The notes under the pieces are model-generated. The model was not told the DNA's origin. It did not search any database and saw only the letters and a list, made by a program, of their open reading frames with translations. From the NCBI GenBank assembly GCA_023389315.1, contig JAEWEQ010000010.1:1-20933 (forward strand): 20,933 nt of DNA, in the 5' to 3' direction. Each line of letters starts with the position of its first letter. Positions within the stretch are counted from its first letter, which is position 1. Both the position numbers and the translations under genes were made by a program. The DNA comes from Actinomycetes bacterium (GTDB taxonomy: Bacteria > Actinomycetota > Actinomycetes > Actinomycetales > Actinomycetaceae). Shown one piece after another: positions 6,742 to 14,676 of the stretch.

Positions 6742-8050
6742 GGTGTGGAACCTCCGTGTCAGTGGTATGCATTAGCCTACCTGTCGGATCAGCGAGCGCG
6801 GGCGTTTGCGGACCCAAATTGGTTACCACCTGGTAAGTGGCGCTCGCGGTAGTGGATTCAAAAATGTGCGAGGACGTGGTGGTTGCGTTGGTGGGGCGCA
6901 TGAAGGTCAAGATGATGATCGCGCTCACCGTGAAGACCACGAGGAAGATCAGGAGCAGCCCGGTCCAAAAGTCGGTGTCAATAGTGGTTTTGCCGTGGCG
7001 CCAAGCGGGCCCGGAGGCGGGTTGTATGAGCGCCGGCTTGCGCGGGGTCGCGGGGCGTGGCGCGCTTGGTTTGGGGTCCGCGGGCGCAGCCGGGGTCGGG
7101 GCTGGCTGGGCAGCTGGCGCGCAATCGCGCACCCCGTCCTCGGAGATAATTTCCTCTCCCGCGGTCGGGGTAGGTAACTGCTCGGGCTGGGCCTGCGGCA
7201 ACGACAACGGGCGCGGCGCGGTGGAAATCTCCAACGCCTGCGCGGCAGCGGTAATCTCGCGCACCAACTCCAACGCATCCGCCGGACGCTGCTTCGGGTC
7301 CTTACGCAACAGGCGGTAGATGATATTAGCCAGCGGGGCCGGCACGTCCTCGGGAAGCAACGGCACCGGCTCATTGACGTGCGCAAAGACCACATCCACC
7401 TGCGTTTCCCCGGTGAAGGGGCGCTTACCGGCGGTCGCCTCGTAAGCAATCACCCCCAGGGCGTACAGGTCACCAGCGTGCGTGGCTTCCTGGCCGCGAG
7501 CCTGCTCGGGGGGCAAATACTGCGCCGTGCCCATCACCATGCCAGCATCCGTAAGAGTGTCCTGATCCGGGGTGGTGGAAATCCCGAAATCGGTGAGCTT
7601 CACAATGCCATCATCGGTGAGCAAAATATTGGACGGCTTAATATCGCGGTGCACCACCCGGTGGGTGTTCACCGCCTGCAGTGCGTAAGCGACCTGCAGC
7701 AAAATCGGCAGCAACTCCTCCGCCTCTAGGCGCCTGCCGTCGGCCAGATACTGGTTAAAGGGGCGCCCGTCAACCAGTTCCATCACGATCCAGCCCACGC
7801 CGTCAGCTTCCCCATGGTCGAGGACGGTCGCCAAGTTCGGGTGCGTAATCTGCATAGCGTTGCGTGCTTCCACCCGCAGACGCTGCAAGAAGGTGGCCTG
7901 ACCGGTGAGTTCGGGGCGCAGTACTTTGATGGCGATTTCCCGATGCGTGATACGGTCGCGGGCCGCCCACACTTCACCCATCGCACCCACGGCGATCTGG
8001 CGGGTGAGAGCGTAGCGGTCGGCGAATACTCGCCCGGCGTAGTTCTTCAT
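6734..8050 (-). CDS. pknA: Serine/threonine protein kinase PknA
   Basis: The product is 438 aa. Kinase domain about 13-268: loop AVGAMGEV, Lys42, HRDIKPSN (Asp136) and DFG (154-156); the usual APE reads PPE (180-182). The activation loop carries DTLTDAGMVMGTAQYLPPE, with Thr165 and Thr167 as likely sites. A long Pro/Ala-rich linker (about 275-350) leads to one membrane helix (about 361-384) and a short Thr-rich external tail of some 50 residues with no sensor domain. PknA acts with PknB on division, shape and wall-synthesis proteins. The ATG shares one base with the pbpA stop (TAATG), so translation is coupled. Known PknA partners such as FhaB, Wag31 and FtsZ give its role by family knowledge; only FhaB is encoded here. 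Confidence 0.96.
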   Translation of the reverse strand: MKNYAGRVFADRYALTRQIAVGAMGEVWAARDRITHREIAIKVLRPELTGQATFLQRLRVEARNAMQITHPNLATVLDHGEADGVGWIVMELVDGRPFNQYLADGRRLEAEELLPILLQVAYALQAVNTHRVVHRDIKPSNILLTDDGIVKLTDFGISTTPDQDTLTDAGMVMGTAQYLPPEQARGQEATHAGDLYALGVIAYEATAGKRPFTGETQVDVVFAHVNEPVPLLPEDVPAPLANIIYRLLRKDPKQRPADALELVREITAAAQALEISTAPRPLSLPQAQPEQLPTPTAGEEIISEDGVRDCAPAAQPAPTPAAPADPKPSAPRPATPRKPALIQPASGPAWRHGKTTIDTDFWTGLLLIFLVVFTVSAIIILTFMRPTNATTTSSHIFESTTASATYQVVTNLGPQTPALADPTGRLMHTTDTEVPHHG

Positions 8051-9501
8051 TATTTCGCCCCCGCATCTAACATGGCCTGCGCTACCGGGCCGGCATCGGA
8101 GGCTCCGCCGGCGTAGGGGGCAGCATCGTCGCCCTCCACTGCTACGGCGACCACCATGGTGGGGTTGTCTGCTGGAGCGAATGCCACAATCCAGCCGATG
8201 GTGCGTCCGTCTCGACCAGTTTCCGCGGTGCCGGTCTTCGCCGCGATAGCGCCGCTACCGCGTGACAAGTTGTGCGCGGTACCGTAGGGTTGGTCAACTA
8301 CGCCAACCATCATCTCGCGCAAATACTGCGCTACCTGCGGGTTGATGGGCTTACTCAAAACCTTCGGGGAAGTTTCTTCCTGGACCACCACGTCGGCATT
8401 AACCACCGAATCCACCAGGTAGGGCTTCATAAGCGTGCCGCCATTGGCAATCGCCGCACCCACCATCGCCATTTGCAGGGGGGTGACACTGACTTGGCCC
8501 TGACCGATGGAGGCCAGCGCTAACTGTGGCGCATCCAGATCCGGGGCGATGGTGGAAGTGGTCACCCCGATGGGGATCTCTAAAGCCGCTCCGAACCCAA
8601 ACGCCTCCGCTTTCTTCTGCAAGGCCTTCGGGTCAAGATTTTGCACCGCTGAGGCGAACACGGTGTTACAAGAACGCGCCACCGCTTCGGCCAAAGTGGG
8701 ATCGCCTGAACCGCACGGTTGGCCATCCACGTTAGACAACGTGGATTCCGACTGGGGCAGCTTAATGGAAGCGGGCCCTTCGAACTTGGTGTCCGGTTTC
8801 GCGCCGGCTTCTAACATCGCAGCAGTAGTGATCAGTTTGAACACCGACCCGGGCGGATACAGGTCGCCTGCCAACGCGCGGTTCTTCAACGGCTGGTCAG
8901 GTCTGTCACTCAACTCCGCCTCGTAGGCCACGGCCTCACCACTGTCGGCACTAGCCAGCAGGTTCGGGTCGTAAGAAGGTGAAGAATAAAGCGCCAAAAT
9001 CCGCCCCGTCGAAGGCTCAATCGCCACTGCCGCGCCCCGCCGGCCCGCCAGCGCATCGGCAGCGGCCTGCTGCACGTTCGGATCAATGGTGAGCACCACG
9101 CCCCCGCCGCGACGAGCATTGCCGGTGAATAGGTTTTGGATGCGGGAGGCGAAAAGAGACAGCGAATCGCCCTCGAAAATGGTGTCAGCGGCGGCTTCCA
9201 ACCCGGTGGCCGAACGCAGGGAGGAAGAGAACCAACCGGTGACGGAAGCGTAAAGCTCCGGCTGGGTGTAGACGCGCTGGAACCGTTTCGTCCCTTCGAT
9301 GGGGATGGACTTCGCGATCGCTTCCCCGCCCACAATGATGGGCCCGCGGTCACGTTCAGCGGCGTGCAAAATAGTGCGGCTATTGCGCCCATCCGCGTTC
9401 ATCTTGGGGGCGGCGATGAACTGAATGTAAGTGGCGGCCATCGCCAAGGACATCACCATGGCGACGATCACGATGTAGAGGCGCCGGATTTGGTTATTCA
9501 C
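8050..9501 (-). CDS. pbpA: Penicillin-binding protein A, class B transpeptidase
   Basis: The product is 483 aa. A single N-terminal anchor (about 8-31) precedes a short dimerisation-type segment (about 40-130) and the transpeptidase domain. Active-site motifs: SVFK (Ser219 nucleophile, Lys222), SCN (277-279) and KTGT (422-425). It crosslinks peptidoglycan stems outside the membrane and partners with the RodA glycosyltransferase encoded just upstream. Start is GTG 9501, supported by a strong AGGAGGT 6 bases upstream, and it overlaps the rodA TGA (GTGA arrangement). Short non-catalytic domain and operon position match actinobacterial PbpA (Rv0016c), a PknB substrate in mycobacteria, rather than FtsI or PbpB. 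Neither this gene nor rodA carries a CGAGGACG octamer. Confidence 0.96.
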   Translation of the reverse strand: MNNQIRRLYIVIVAMVMSLAMAATYIQFIAAPKMNADGRNSRTILHAAERDRGPIIVGGEAIAKSIPIEGTKRFQRVYTQPELYASVTGWFSSSLRSATGLEAAADTIFEGDSLSLFASRIQNLFTGNARRGGGVVLTIDPNVQQAAADALAGRRGAAVAIEPSTGRILALYSSPSYDPNLLASADSGEAVAYEAELSDRPDQPLKNRALAGDLYPPGSVFKLITTAAMLEAGAKPDTKFEGPASIKLPQSESTLSNVDGQPCGSGDPTLAEAVARSCNTVFASAVQNLDPKALQKKAEAFGFGAALEIPIGVTTSTIAPDLDAPQLALASIGQGQVSVTPLQMAMVGAAIANGGTLMKPYLVDSVVNADVVVQEETSPKVLSKPINPQVAQYLREMMVGVVDQPYGTAHNLSRGSGAIAAKTGTAETGRDGRTIGWIVAFAPADNPTMVVAVAVEGDDAAPYAGGASDAGPVAQAMLDAGAK

Positions 9502-10952
9502 CGCTGCACCTCCTGCCGGCGACGCTCATTTTTACCCGCGTCGCCACCGCCCTCGCTGGCCGGGGATTCCTGCACCGCTTCCAACGCCTGGGCAGGGGGC
9601 TCCACCGGGGTGGCGGGGCGACGGGCAGCGTCAGACACGCGCAACAACAACGCCACGAGGATCCACGACGCCACCATTGAAGACCCACCTTGAGCCAGGA
9701 ACGGGGCGGTCAAACCGGTGAGGGGGATCAGGCGAGTGATGCCACCGAGCACCACGAAAAGCTGCAGGGCCAAGGAAAAACTGATGCCCGCAGCTAATAG
9801 CTTGCCGAACCCGTCGCGCACCCCGATGGCGGCGCGCATACCGCGTTCAATCAAAATCAAGTACATCAGCAAGATCGCCATTAGGCCGGTGAACCCCAGC
9901 TCCTCACCGAGGGAAGCCAAGATGAAGTCAGACTGACTGAACGGAACCAGCTGCGGGTAGCCGCGCCCCCAACCGGTGCCGAACAGGCCGCCCGAAGCCA
10001 TGCCGAACTGGCCCTGCACTACCTGGTAGGAGCCACCGTATTCTAGGTCGTAAACCGCGGGCGAAAAGGCGTGCAACCACACGTTGAAGCGGTGGCGCAC
10101 GTGGGAAAACATGAAGTACGCGCCCACTGCGGCGGGGGTGAAGATCAGCGCCCCGATCACCAGCCACGACACCCGGTTGGTGGCGATGTAAATCATGGCG
10201 ACGAACAGGCCAAAGAACAGAAGGGAAGTACCCAGGTCACGCTGCATCACCAAGATACCCACGGCCACGGCCCACACCATCAAGATGGGTCCCAAGTCGC
10301 GGGCGCGAGGCAAGCGCAGCCCCAGGATTTTCGGCCCGCCAATAGCCAGGTTGTCGCGGTTAGAGACCAGGTAGCCGGCGAAGAAAATCGCCAAGAACAC
10401 CTTCACGAACTCCGCTGGCTGCAGGGAGAAAGGCCCCAGGCGGATCCAGATGCGCGCCCCGAAGTGCTCCACCCCCAGGCCCGGAAGCATCGGCAACAGC
10501 AACAGGATCACGGAAATCACCATGGCGGTGTAGGTGTAGCGGCGCAGCAGCCGGTGGTCACGCACCACGACCAACACAATGGCTGCGCACACCAGCCCGG
10601 CGACCACCATGATTAGCTGCTTAATGCCGGTGATCTCCCCGGCGCGTTCGGGCAGCAGGCGGAAAGACATGTCCAGGCGGAAAATCATCGCCAGCCCAAT
10701 GCCGGTCAGACCCACCGCCAGTGGCAAAATCACCGGGTCAGCGTGGGGCGCCAAATACCGCACCCCCAAGTGCGCGACCAGGGCGAATACCACCAGGAAC
10801 AGGGCGTGCCACCAAATATTCGCAGGGAGCTCCTCAGTGCGGTTGAGGTAGGTCAGCGCGTAGCCACCCAGCCCCACGCTCACCGCCAGCAACAGGAGTA
10901 GGAACTCAACGAAGGGGCGGGAGCGGGCCGGTGAAATAGTCACCGTTGCCAT
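9498..10952 (-). CDS. rodA: RodA/FtsW SEDS-family peptidoglycan glycosyltransferase
   Basis: The product is 484 aa with about 10-12 hydrophobic helices. SEDS features: LQPAEFVKVFLAIF (Glu181 region), MQRDLGTSLLFF (with Asp239 at the position of the essential Asp), the extracellular-loop motif GGLFGTGWGRG and SDFILASLGEELGF. SEDS proteins polymerise lipid II into glycan strands, working with a class B PBP, here PbpA encoded next. The cytoplasmic tail is Pro/Glu/Arg-rich. The ATG shares one base with the pstP stop (TAATG), so translation is coupled. RodA rather than FtsW is chosen from the operon (Rv0017c position); sequence alone would leave both open. Confidence 0.94.
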   Translation of the reverse strand: MATVTISPARSRPFVEFLLLLLAVSVGLGGYALTYLNRTEELPANIWWHALFLVVFALVAHLGVRYLAPHADPVILPLAVGLTGIGLAMIFRLDMSFRLLPERAGEITGIKQLIMVVAGLVCAAIVLVVVRDHRLLRRYTYTAMVISVILLLLPMLPGLGVEHFGARIWIRLGPFSLQPAEFVKVFLAIFFAGYLVSNRDNLAIGGPKILGLRLPRARDLGPILMVWAVAVGILVMQRDLGTSLLFFGLFVAMIYIATNRVSWLVIGALIFTPAAVGAYFMFSHVRHRFNVWLHAFSPAVYDLEYGGSYQVVQGQFGMASGGLFGTGWGRGYPQLVPFSQSDFILASLGEELGFTGLMAILLMYLILIERGMRAAIGVRDGFGKLLAAGISFSLALQLFVVLGGITRLIPLTGLTAPFLAQGGSSMVASWILVALLLRVSDAARRPATPVEPPAQALEAVQESPASEGGGDAGKNERRRQEVQR

Positions 10953-12277
10953 TAGCGCTCACCGTTAGAGTCAGAGGGGTACTTCAAGTTCTGGGTGGGG
11001 GATTCACTCATGCGCGGCACCGGTTGCGAGGACGGCGGCAGCGACGAGGACGGGGTGGCCCCGTCGGTTTCCTTACCCTGGTTTTGCGTTTGGCTGCGTT
11101 TGAGCTGTTCCACGTAGGCGTCGATCTCTTCACGCGAAGAGCGTCGTACCGGTTCTTGGAGGCGGTCACGTTCCACTGGTTGCAGTGAGTTAATATCCAC
11201 CGAAGTCACCTCCACCGGGTGGGAAAGTTTCACTAACCACAAGTCTTGGGGGATCCCTTGGTAGATCACCAGGTGGTTGTCGTTAATCTGCGCGTAATAC
11301 TGCTGCTGGCTCCACGAATATCCCAACCAGCCGCCGGCCATTAAAGCCAGCCACAAGATCAGGGCGAAAAGGGGGAACATCCAGGAACGGCGCGGACCCG
11401 GGTCGTCGTCTTCGTCCTCGTCCTGCGCATCCGGATCCACCTGGTTGAGGGCGGCCGCGCGCGCTGCCGCTCCCGAACCACCGCGCGAGGGGCGGGCCCG
11501 GTCCACCGCGGCGGCACCCACAATCTGAGGGGGCTGGGGGGAAACCGTTTCCGCGTCCACCACATCGGCGATAACCACCGTGATGTTGTCGGGTCCCCCG
11601 GCCCGCAACGCCAACTGCACTAGGTCTTCGGCGCACTGGCCCGGGTCGTCAACGCTGGCGAGGGTTTCCAAAATGGTTTCGGGGGAAACCACTCCCGAAA
11701 GCCCATCCGAACACAGTAGCCAACGATCCCCTAGGACGGCTTCGCGCAGCGACTCATCCAAGGTCACGTCGGCCTCGGAATCTCCCAGTACCCGCAGCAC
11801 CACCGAACGCTGCGGGTGGGTTTCCGCCTCTTCGGGGGTAATTTGGCCAGTTTCAATCAGGTACTGCACGAAAGAGTGGTCGGTGGTGACCTGGGTTAGT
11901 TCCCCGCCGCGTAGCACGTAGGCACGCGAATCCCCAATATGGACCAGGGCCAGCTTGTTGCCCGAACGCATCAGCGCAATGCAGGTGGTGCCCAGGCCGT
12001 GGAGTTGGGGGTCCACGCTGGAGCGGTCCACCAGTTCGTCGTGCGCACTGCGAATAGCGTGGCGCAGCAGGTACAGCATGTGGTCAGCAGGGTGGTCGTC
12101 AGTGTCCAAACCCACCAGGTGCGCCACCGCGATGGAGGAAGCAATGTCACCGCCCGCGGGGCCACCCATCCCGTCGCACAGCACCAGCAGGTGGGAGCCG
12201 GCGTAACCGGAGTCTTGATTGTTGCGCCGACGCAACCCCACGTCGGAGCGGGCGGCATAGCGGAAATCTACGGGCAT
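10952..12277 (-). CDS. pstP: PP2C-type Ser/Thr protein phosphatase PstP
   Basis: The product is 441 aa. PP2C/PPM domain about 5-238, with metal-binding motifs RNNQDSGY (18-25), DGMGG (35-39), GDSRAY (115-120), CSDGLSG (189-195) and GGPDNITVV (227-235). A Pro/Ala linker and a very acidic run (DEDEDDD) precede one membrane helix (about 300-320) and an external C-terminal part of about 110 residues that is Ser/Pro/Gln-rich at the end. PstP removes phosphates from PknA/PknB and their targets, closing the signalling cycle. The ATG shares one base with the fhaB TGA (TGATG). Two octamer copies 18 bases apart (11027, 11045) encode the Ser-rich tail, and one (11413) the acidic run. Confidence 0.96.
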   Translation of the reverse strand: MPVDFRYAARSDVGLRRRNNQDSGYAGSHLLVLCDGMGGPAGGDIASSIAVAHLVGLDTDDHPADHMLYLLRHAIRSAHDELVDRSSVDPQLHGLGTTCIALMRSGNKLALVHIGDSRAYVLRGGELTQVTTDHSFVQYLIETGQITPEEAETHPQRSVVLRVLGDSEADVTLDESLREAVLGDRWLLCSDGLSGVVSPETILETLASVDDPGQCAEDLVQLALRAGGPDNITVVIADVVDAETVSPQPPQIVGAAAVDRARPSRGGSGAAARAAALNQVDPDAQDEDEDDDPGPRRSWMFPLFALILWLALMAGGWLGYSWSQQQYYAQINDNHLVIYQGIPQDLWLVKLSHPVEVTSVDINSLQPVERDRLQEPVRRSSREEIDAYVEQLKRSQTQNQGKETDGATPSSSLPPSSQPVPRMSESPTQNLKYPSDSNGER

Positions 12278-12765
12278 CAGTTCACCAACTCCAAAGTGGT
12301 TTGGCCGATGCGTACGTTGTCACCCAACCCCAGTTTGCGTGGCTCAACCAGGCGTTCGTCATCCACGTAAGTGCCGTTAGTGGATCCCAGGTCGTCAATC
12401 CACCACTGGCCGTCGCTGCAACGCAGGCGGGCGTGGCGGGAGGAAGCGTACTCGTCTTGCAACACCAGGGTGGAGGCGGGGGAGCGGCCAATGATGATGT
12501 CCGCTCCGGAAAGTTTTAGCGACGTGCCCACCAGGGGTCCGCCGGTCACCAACAGGCGGGTGGGTTCCGTGGGGGCCTCTTGTTTGCGGGCGCGGCGGCG
12601 GGATTCTGCTTTGTGGGCGTCACGCTTGGCCCGGCCCTTACCGCGGGGAGTGACAACGGTGCCGAAAATGTCTCGACGCAGCACAGATACCGCGCCCAAC
12701 GCCAGCATCCACAGCAGGAGCAGGTAGGCCAGGCGCAGCACAGTCATCGCCAGGTCAGACGCCAT
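12277..12765 (-). CDS. fhaB: FHA-domain membrane protein FhaB (FipA)
   Basis: The product is 162 aa. An N-terminal membrane helix (about 10-29) is followed by a basic linker (about 41-62) and a C-terminal FHA domain with the phosphothreonine-binding pattern GRS (93-95), SSRHARL (108-114) and LGSTNGTYV (126-134). FHA domains bind phosphothreonine on the kinases and their targets, so FhaB acts as a membrane-bound adaptor in PknA/PknB signalling; in mycobacteria FipA links FtsZ and FtsQ. The ATG lies 5 bases after the fhaA stop with only a weak ribosome site, so coupling to fhaA is likely. Confidence 0.95.
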   Translation of the reverse strand: MASDLAMTVLRLAYLLLLWMLALGAVSVLRRDIFGTVVTPRGKGRAKRDAHKAESRRRARKQEAPTEPTRLLVTGGPLVGTSLKLSGADIIIGRSPASTLVLQDEYASSRHARLRCSDGQWWIDDLGSTNGTYVDDERLVEPRKLGLGDNVRIGQTTLELVN

Positions 12766-12770
12766 GGGGT

Positions 12771-13475
12771 TTAAGTATCCTCATCTTGCGTTGAAGTCCA
12801 AAACAGGATCCGCGTGCGGCCAATAACCAGTTGGTTACCATCTACCAGTGTAGCGGCGTCTACCCTATGACCTTCAACGTATAAACCGTTAGTGGAACCC
12901 AAATCGGAGGCAATCACCCCGTCAGGGGTTTTACGCAACTCCAAGTGGCGGCGCGAAACCCCCGAATCCGACACCGTGATGTCGGCGTCGGAGCCGCGAC
13001 CAATCACCGTCACGTCCTCGGTAAGGAGCCAGCGTTCGCCCTCGATATCAATGATTGGGTGGCTCTCTGACGCCACCGCACTGGTGGCGGGGGCAGCCGG
13101 TCCGCGCCGCGTTTCCACGTCAATCGCTAACTGCCCGGTCATTTCTTCGGGGGCGGTTTCGAACTGCACGTCAATGGGGCCCAGCAGGGAGTACCCGTTT
13201 TCTTCCGCGTAGCGGCGCGCGGAGTCCTCGATTTCACCCGCCACGACCTCCAGGTTCGCACCCGCCAGGTTCTTCATGTCGGAGGAGGAAAGACGCACGG
13301 TGTAAACGTTGGGGGCGACCACGTGGTCGGCGGAGTATTCCTGGACGTTTTTCTCCATGGCGCGCCGCACCTGGGAGTTAACATCCACCGGTTTGATAGT
13401 GGAGCGGAACACTCGGTTGAAGGCGCCTCTAACACCGCGTTCGACCGCTGATTCGAACTGGTCGAGGAAACTCAT
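12771..13475 (-). CDS. fhaA: FhaA: DUF3662 plus FHA domain adaptor
   Basis: The product is 234 aa. I start at ATG 13475 since AGGAGGT lies 4 bases upstream; a GTG at 13481 would sit on that site. Residues 1-120 are the DUF3662/FhaA N-terminal domain (MSFLDQFESAVERGVRGAFNRVF). After a linker of about 20 residues comes the FHA domain with VIGRGSDADI (158-166), GVSRRHLEL (172-180) and DLGSTNGLYVEG (191-202). No membrane segment, so cytosolic. M. tuberculosis FhaA (about 527 aa) has a long low-complexity linker between the same domains; here it is nearly absent. FhaA binds phosphorylated partners such as the pseudokinase domain of MviN/MurJ and controls wall synthesis. It is the first gene of the operon. 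Confidence 0.95.
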   Translation of the reverse strand: MSFLDQFESAVERGVRGAFNRVFRSTIKPVDVNSQVRRAMEKNVQEYSADHVVAPNVYTVRLSSSDMKNLAGANLEVVAGEIEDSARRYAEENGYSLLGPIDVQFETAPEEMTGQLAIDVETRRGPAAPATSAVASESHPIIDIEGERWLLTEDVTVIGRGSDADITVSDSGVSRRHLELRKTPDGVIASDLGSTNGLYVEGHRVDAATLVDGNQLVIGRTRILFWTSTQDEDT

Positions 13476-13501
13476 GCGCACCTCCTGCTATGCATGTATT
13501 T

Positions 13502-13529
13502 ACCTTAACAGTCGCACCTAAAGCGTTAA
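13502..13529 (-). promoter_or_regulatory. Candidate promoter of the fhaA-pknB operon
   Basis: Read on the minus strand, TTAACG (13529-13524) and TAAGGT (13507-13502) are 16 bases apart and resemble -35 and -10 elements, about 27 bases before the fhaA ATG. This is the only promoter-like pair I see close to the operon's first gene. A divergent tRNA promoter lies to the right. Confidence 0.45.
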
Positions 13530-13578
13530 ACTTTGGCCCGCACACAAACCCGATCTGGTTTTCCCAAACCAGGCTGAT

Positions 13579-13608
13579 TTGCATCGCGGGCCAGCGGGTG
13601 GTTAAACT
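13579..13608 (+). promoter_or_regulatory. Promoter of tRNA-Leu
   Basis: TTGCAT (13579-13584) and TAAACT (13603-13608) are 18 bases apart. The predicted start is near 13615, about 8 bases before the mature tRNA 5' end. Confidence 0.55.
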
Positions 13609-13622
13609 ATCCTACGCACCTA

Positions 13623-13706
13623 GCGCGGGTGGCGGAATAGGTAGACGCGCACGGTTCAGGTCCGTGTGCCCTTGCGGGCATGGGGGTTCGACTCCCCCCT
13701 CGCGCA
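13623..13706 (+). tRNA. tRNA-Leu (anticodon CAG)
   Basis: 84 nt class II tRNA. The acceptor stem GCGCGGG (13623-13629) pairs with CTCGCGC (13699-13705) with one G-U pair; the discriminator base is A13706. The anticodon arm CACGG-TTCAGGT-CCGTG gives anticodon CAG, which reads CUG. The long variable arm TGCCC-TTGC-GGGCA is typical of Leu, and the T arm is GGGGG-TTCGACT-CCCCC. CTGG follows, so CCA is not encoded. tRNA-Leu is also next to fhaA in M. tuberculosis. Confidence 0.97.
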
Positions 13707-13723
13707 CTGGATTAGTCCAGATG

Positions 13724-13748
13724 AATCCCCGGTTTTCCGGGGATTTTT
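13724..13748 (+). terminator. Rho-independent terminator of tRNA-Leu
   Basis: AATCCCCGG (13724-13732) and CCGGGGATT (13737-13745) form a 9-bp stem around TTTT, followed by a T run to 13748. This is a canonical intrinsic terminator 18 bases after the tRNA. A smaller hairpin CTGGA-TTAG-TCCAG (13707-13720) lies between. Confidence 0.9.
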
Positions 13749-13800
13749 CATTTCCGAGGACGGTCACCGGGACTGGCCGGGACTGCTGGAGTCGCGGCGG

Positions 13801-13832
13801 GCGCGGTTGGCGGCCGGCGCGGTTGGCGGCCG
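13801..13832. repeat. Perfect 2 x 16-bp tandem repeat
   Basis: GCGCGGTTGGCGGCCG occurs twice head to tail (13801-13816, 13817-13832). The 15-base stretch GGCCGGCGCGGTTGG at 13812-13826 also occurs at 4773-4787 in the other GC-rich gap. The repeat lies in the 96-base gap between the tRNA terminator and the amidotransferase stop. No gene is seen in it. Confidence 0.85.
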
Positions 13833-13844
13833 CAGGGGCATGAA

Positions 13845-14537
13845 CTAGCTAACTAACCACTTCGCTAACCGCAGGCACGTGTCGCCCAGCACCGCTGCCT
13901 GCGCCCGGTACTGCGCTAAGAAGTCACGGTAACGCTCCGGTTCGCGCTCGCGGAACCAAGTGGCCACCACGTCCTCGTTCATCTCGGGGTGGAACTGCAC
14001 CGACAGCAGGTTGCCCGCGGTCATCACTTGCGGGTATTTTTCCGAATGCGCCCACACCTGGGCGCCCGCGGGAATCTGGGTCACGGCGTCGGCGTGGTCG
14101 GAAAAGACTACCGCCGGGCATTCCAGGATCTGCGCCGCGTCGAGCCGCTCGCCGGCCGCCCCGGTGGTCGGCGGCGTCCAGCGCAAGGCGGTAAGGCCGC
14201 GTTCTTCCCCGGCGGCGGCAGCTACTTCCACGCGCCCACCCAGCGCCACTGCTGCCAGCTGGTGTCCCAAACAAATCCCCAGCGTGGGCCCGGGGGCGGC
14301 CACGCGTTCACGCAGGAGTGCCCGCACCGCCGGTAGCCAAGGGTTTTGCGCATCGGCGTAGGCGTTCATAGTTCCCCCGAGCACCACCAGCGCATCGGTG
14401 GGAGCGATCTCGGCTAAGGAATCCGGTGTTTCCCACAGGTGGTGGACGTGCGGTTCATGGCCCAGGGTGGCCACGTCCTCGCCAAGCTGGCCGGGCCCGA
14501 TGTAGTCCTGGTGGGAGAGAAAATGAACGGTACGCAT
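13845..14537 (-). CDS. Class I glutamine amidotransferase (GATase1), GMP-synthase-like
   Basis: The product is 230 aa. I start at ATG 14537 (MRTVHFLSHQDYIGPGQ); the frame extends to 14690, but that part only translates a repeat array, and ATG 14546 is also possible. The GATase1 triad is complete: nucleophile Cys89 in GICLGHQLAA, and His183 and Glu185 in VQFHPEM. LVVLGGTMNAYAD (51-63) is the oxyanion region. Such stand-alone domains hydrolyse glutamine or gamma-glutamyl compounds and are often labelled GMP synthase-like; no partner synthetase gene is nearby, so the substrate is unknown. It is divergent from the LLM oxidoreductase, with the 37-bp repeat array between them. Two octamer copies lie within it (13970, 14474). 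Confidence 0.88.
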   Translation of the reverse strand: MRTVHFLSHQDYIGPGQLGEDVATLGHEPHVHHLWETPDSLAEIAPTDALVVLGGTMNAYADAQNPWLPAVRALLRERVAAPGPTLGICLGHQLAAVALGGRVEVAAAAGEERGLTALRWTPPTTGAAGERLDAAQILECPAVVFSDHADAVTQIPAGAQVWAHSEKYPQVMTAGNLLSVQFHPEMNEDVVATWFREREPERYRDFLAQYRAQAAVLGDTCLRLAKWLVS

Positions 14538-14544
14538 GGGCACC

Positions 14545-14655
14545 ATCTTAAGGGCCGCGCCGCTCCCTGCCCGCCCAGGTGATCTTAAGGGCTGCGCCGC
14601 TCCCTGCCCGCCGCGCGATCTTAAGGGCCGCGCCGCCCTGTGCCCGCCCACGCGG
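14545..14655. repeat. Three imperfect tandem repeats of about 37 bp in a divergent promoter region
   Basis: Units start at ATCTTAAGGG at 14545, 14582 and 14618 (37, 36 and about 38 bases). The common core is ATCTTAAGGG-C/T-GCGCCG, then a C-rich part ending GCCCGCC; unit ends vary. The array fills most of the 139 bases between two divergent genes, and its left end touches the likely start of the minus-strand gene. There are no spacers of unique sequence, so it is not a CRISPR. Confidence 0.9.
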
Positions 14656-14676
14656 TAGGCTGTAAACGGAGGAATC

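Noticed and set aside
13623..13748. tRNA-Leu 3' end as an attachment site for an integrated element
   Set aside because: No integrase gene is in view and I found no second copy of the tRNA 3' end in the window.
14545..14655. CRISPR array
   Set aside because: Repeats are directly adjacent, with no unique spacers of regular length and no cas genes.
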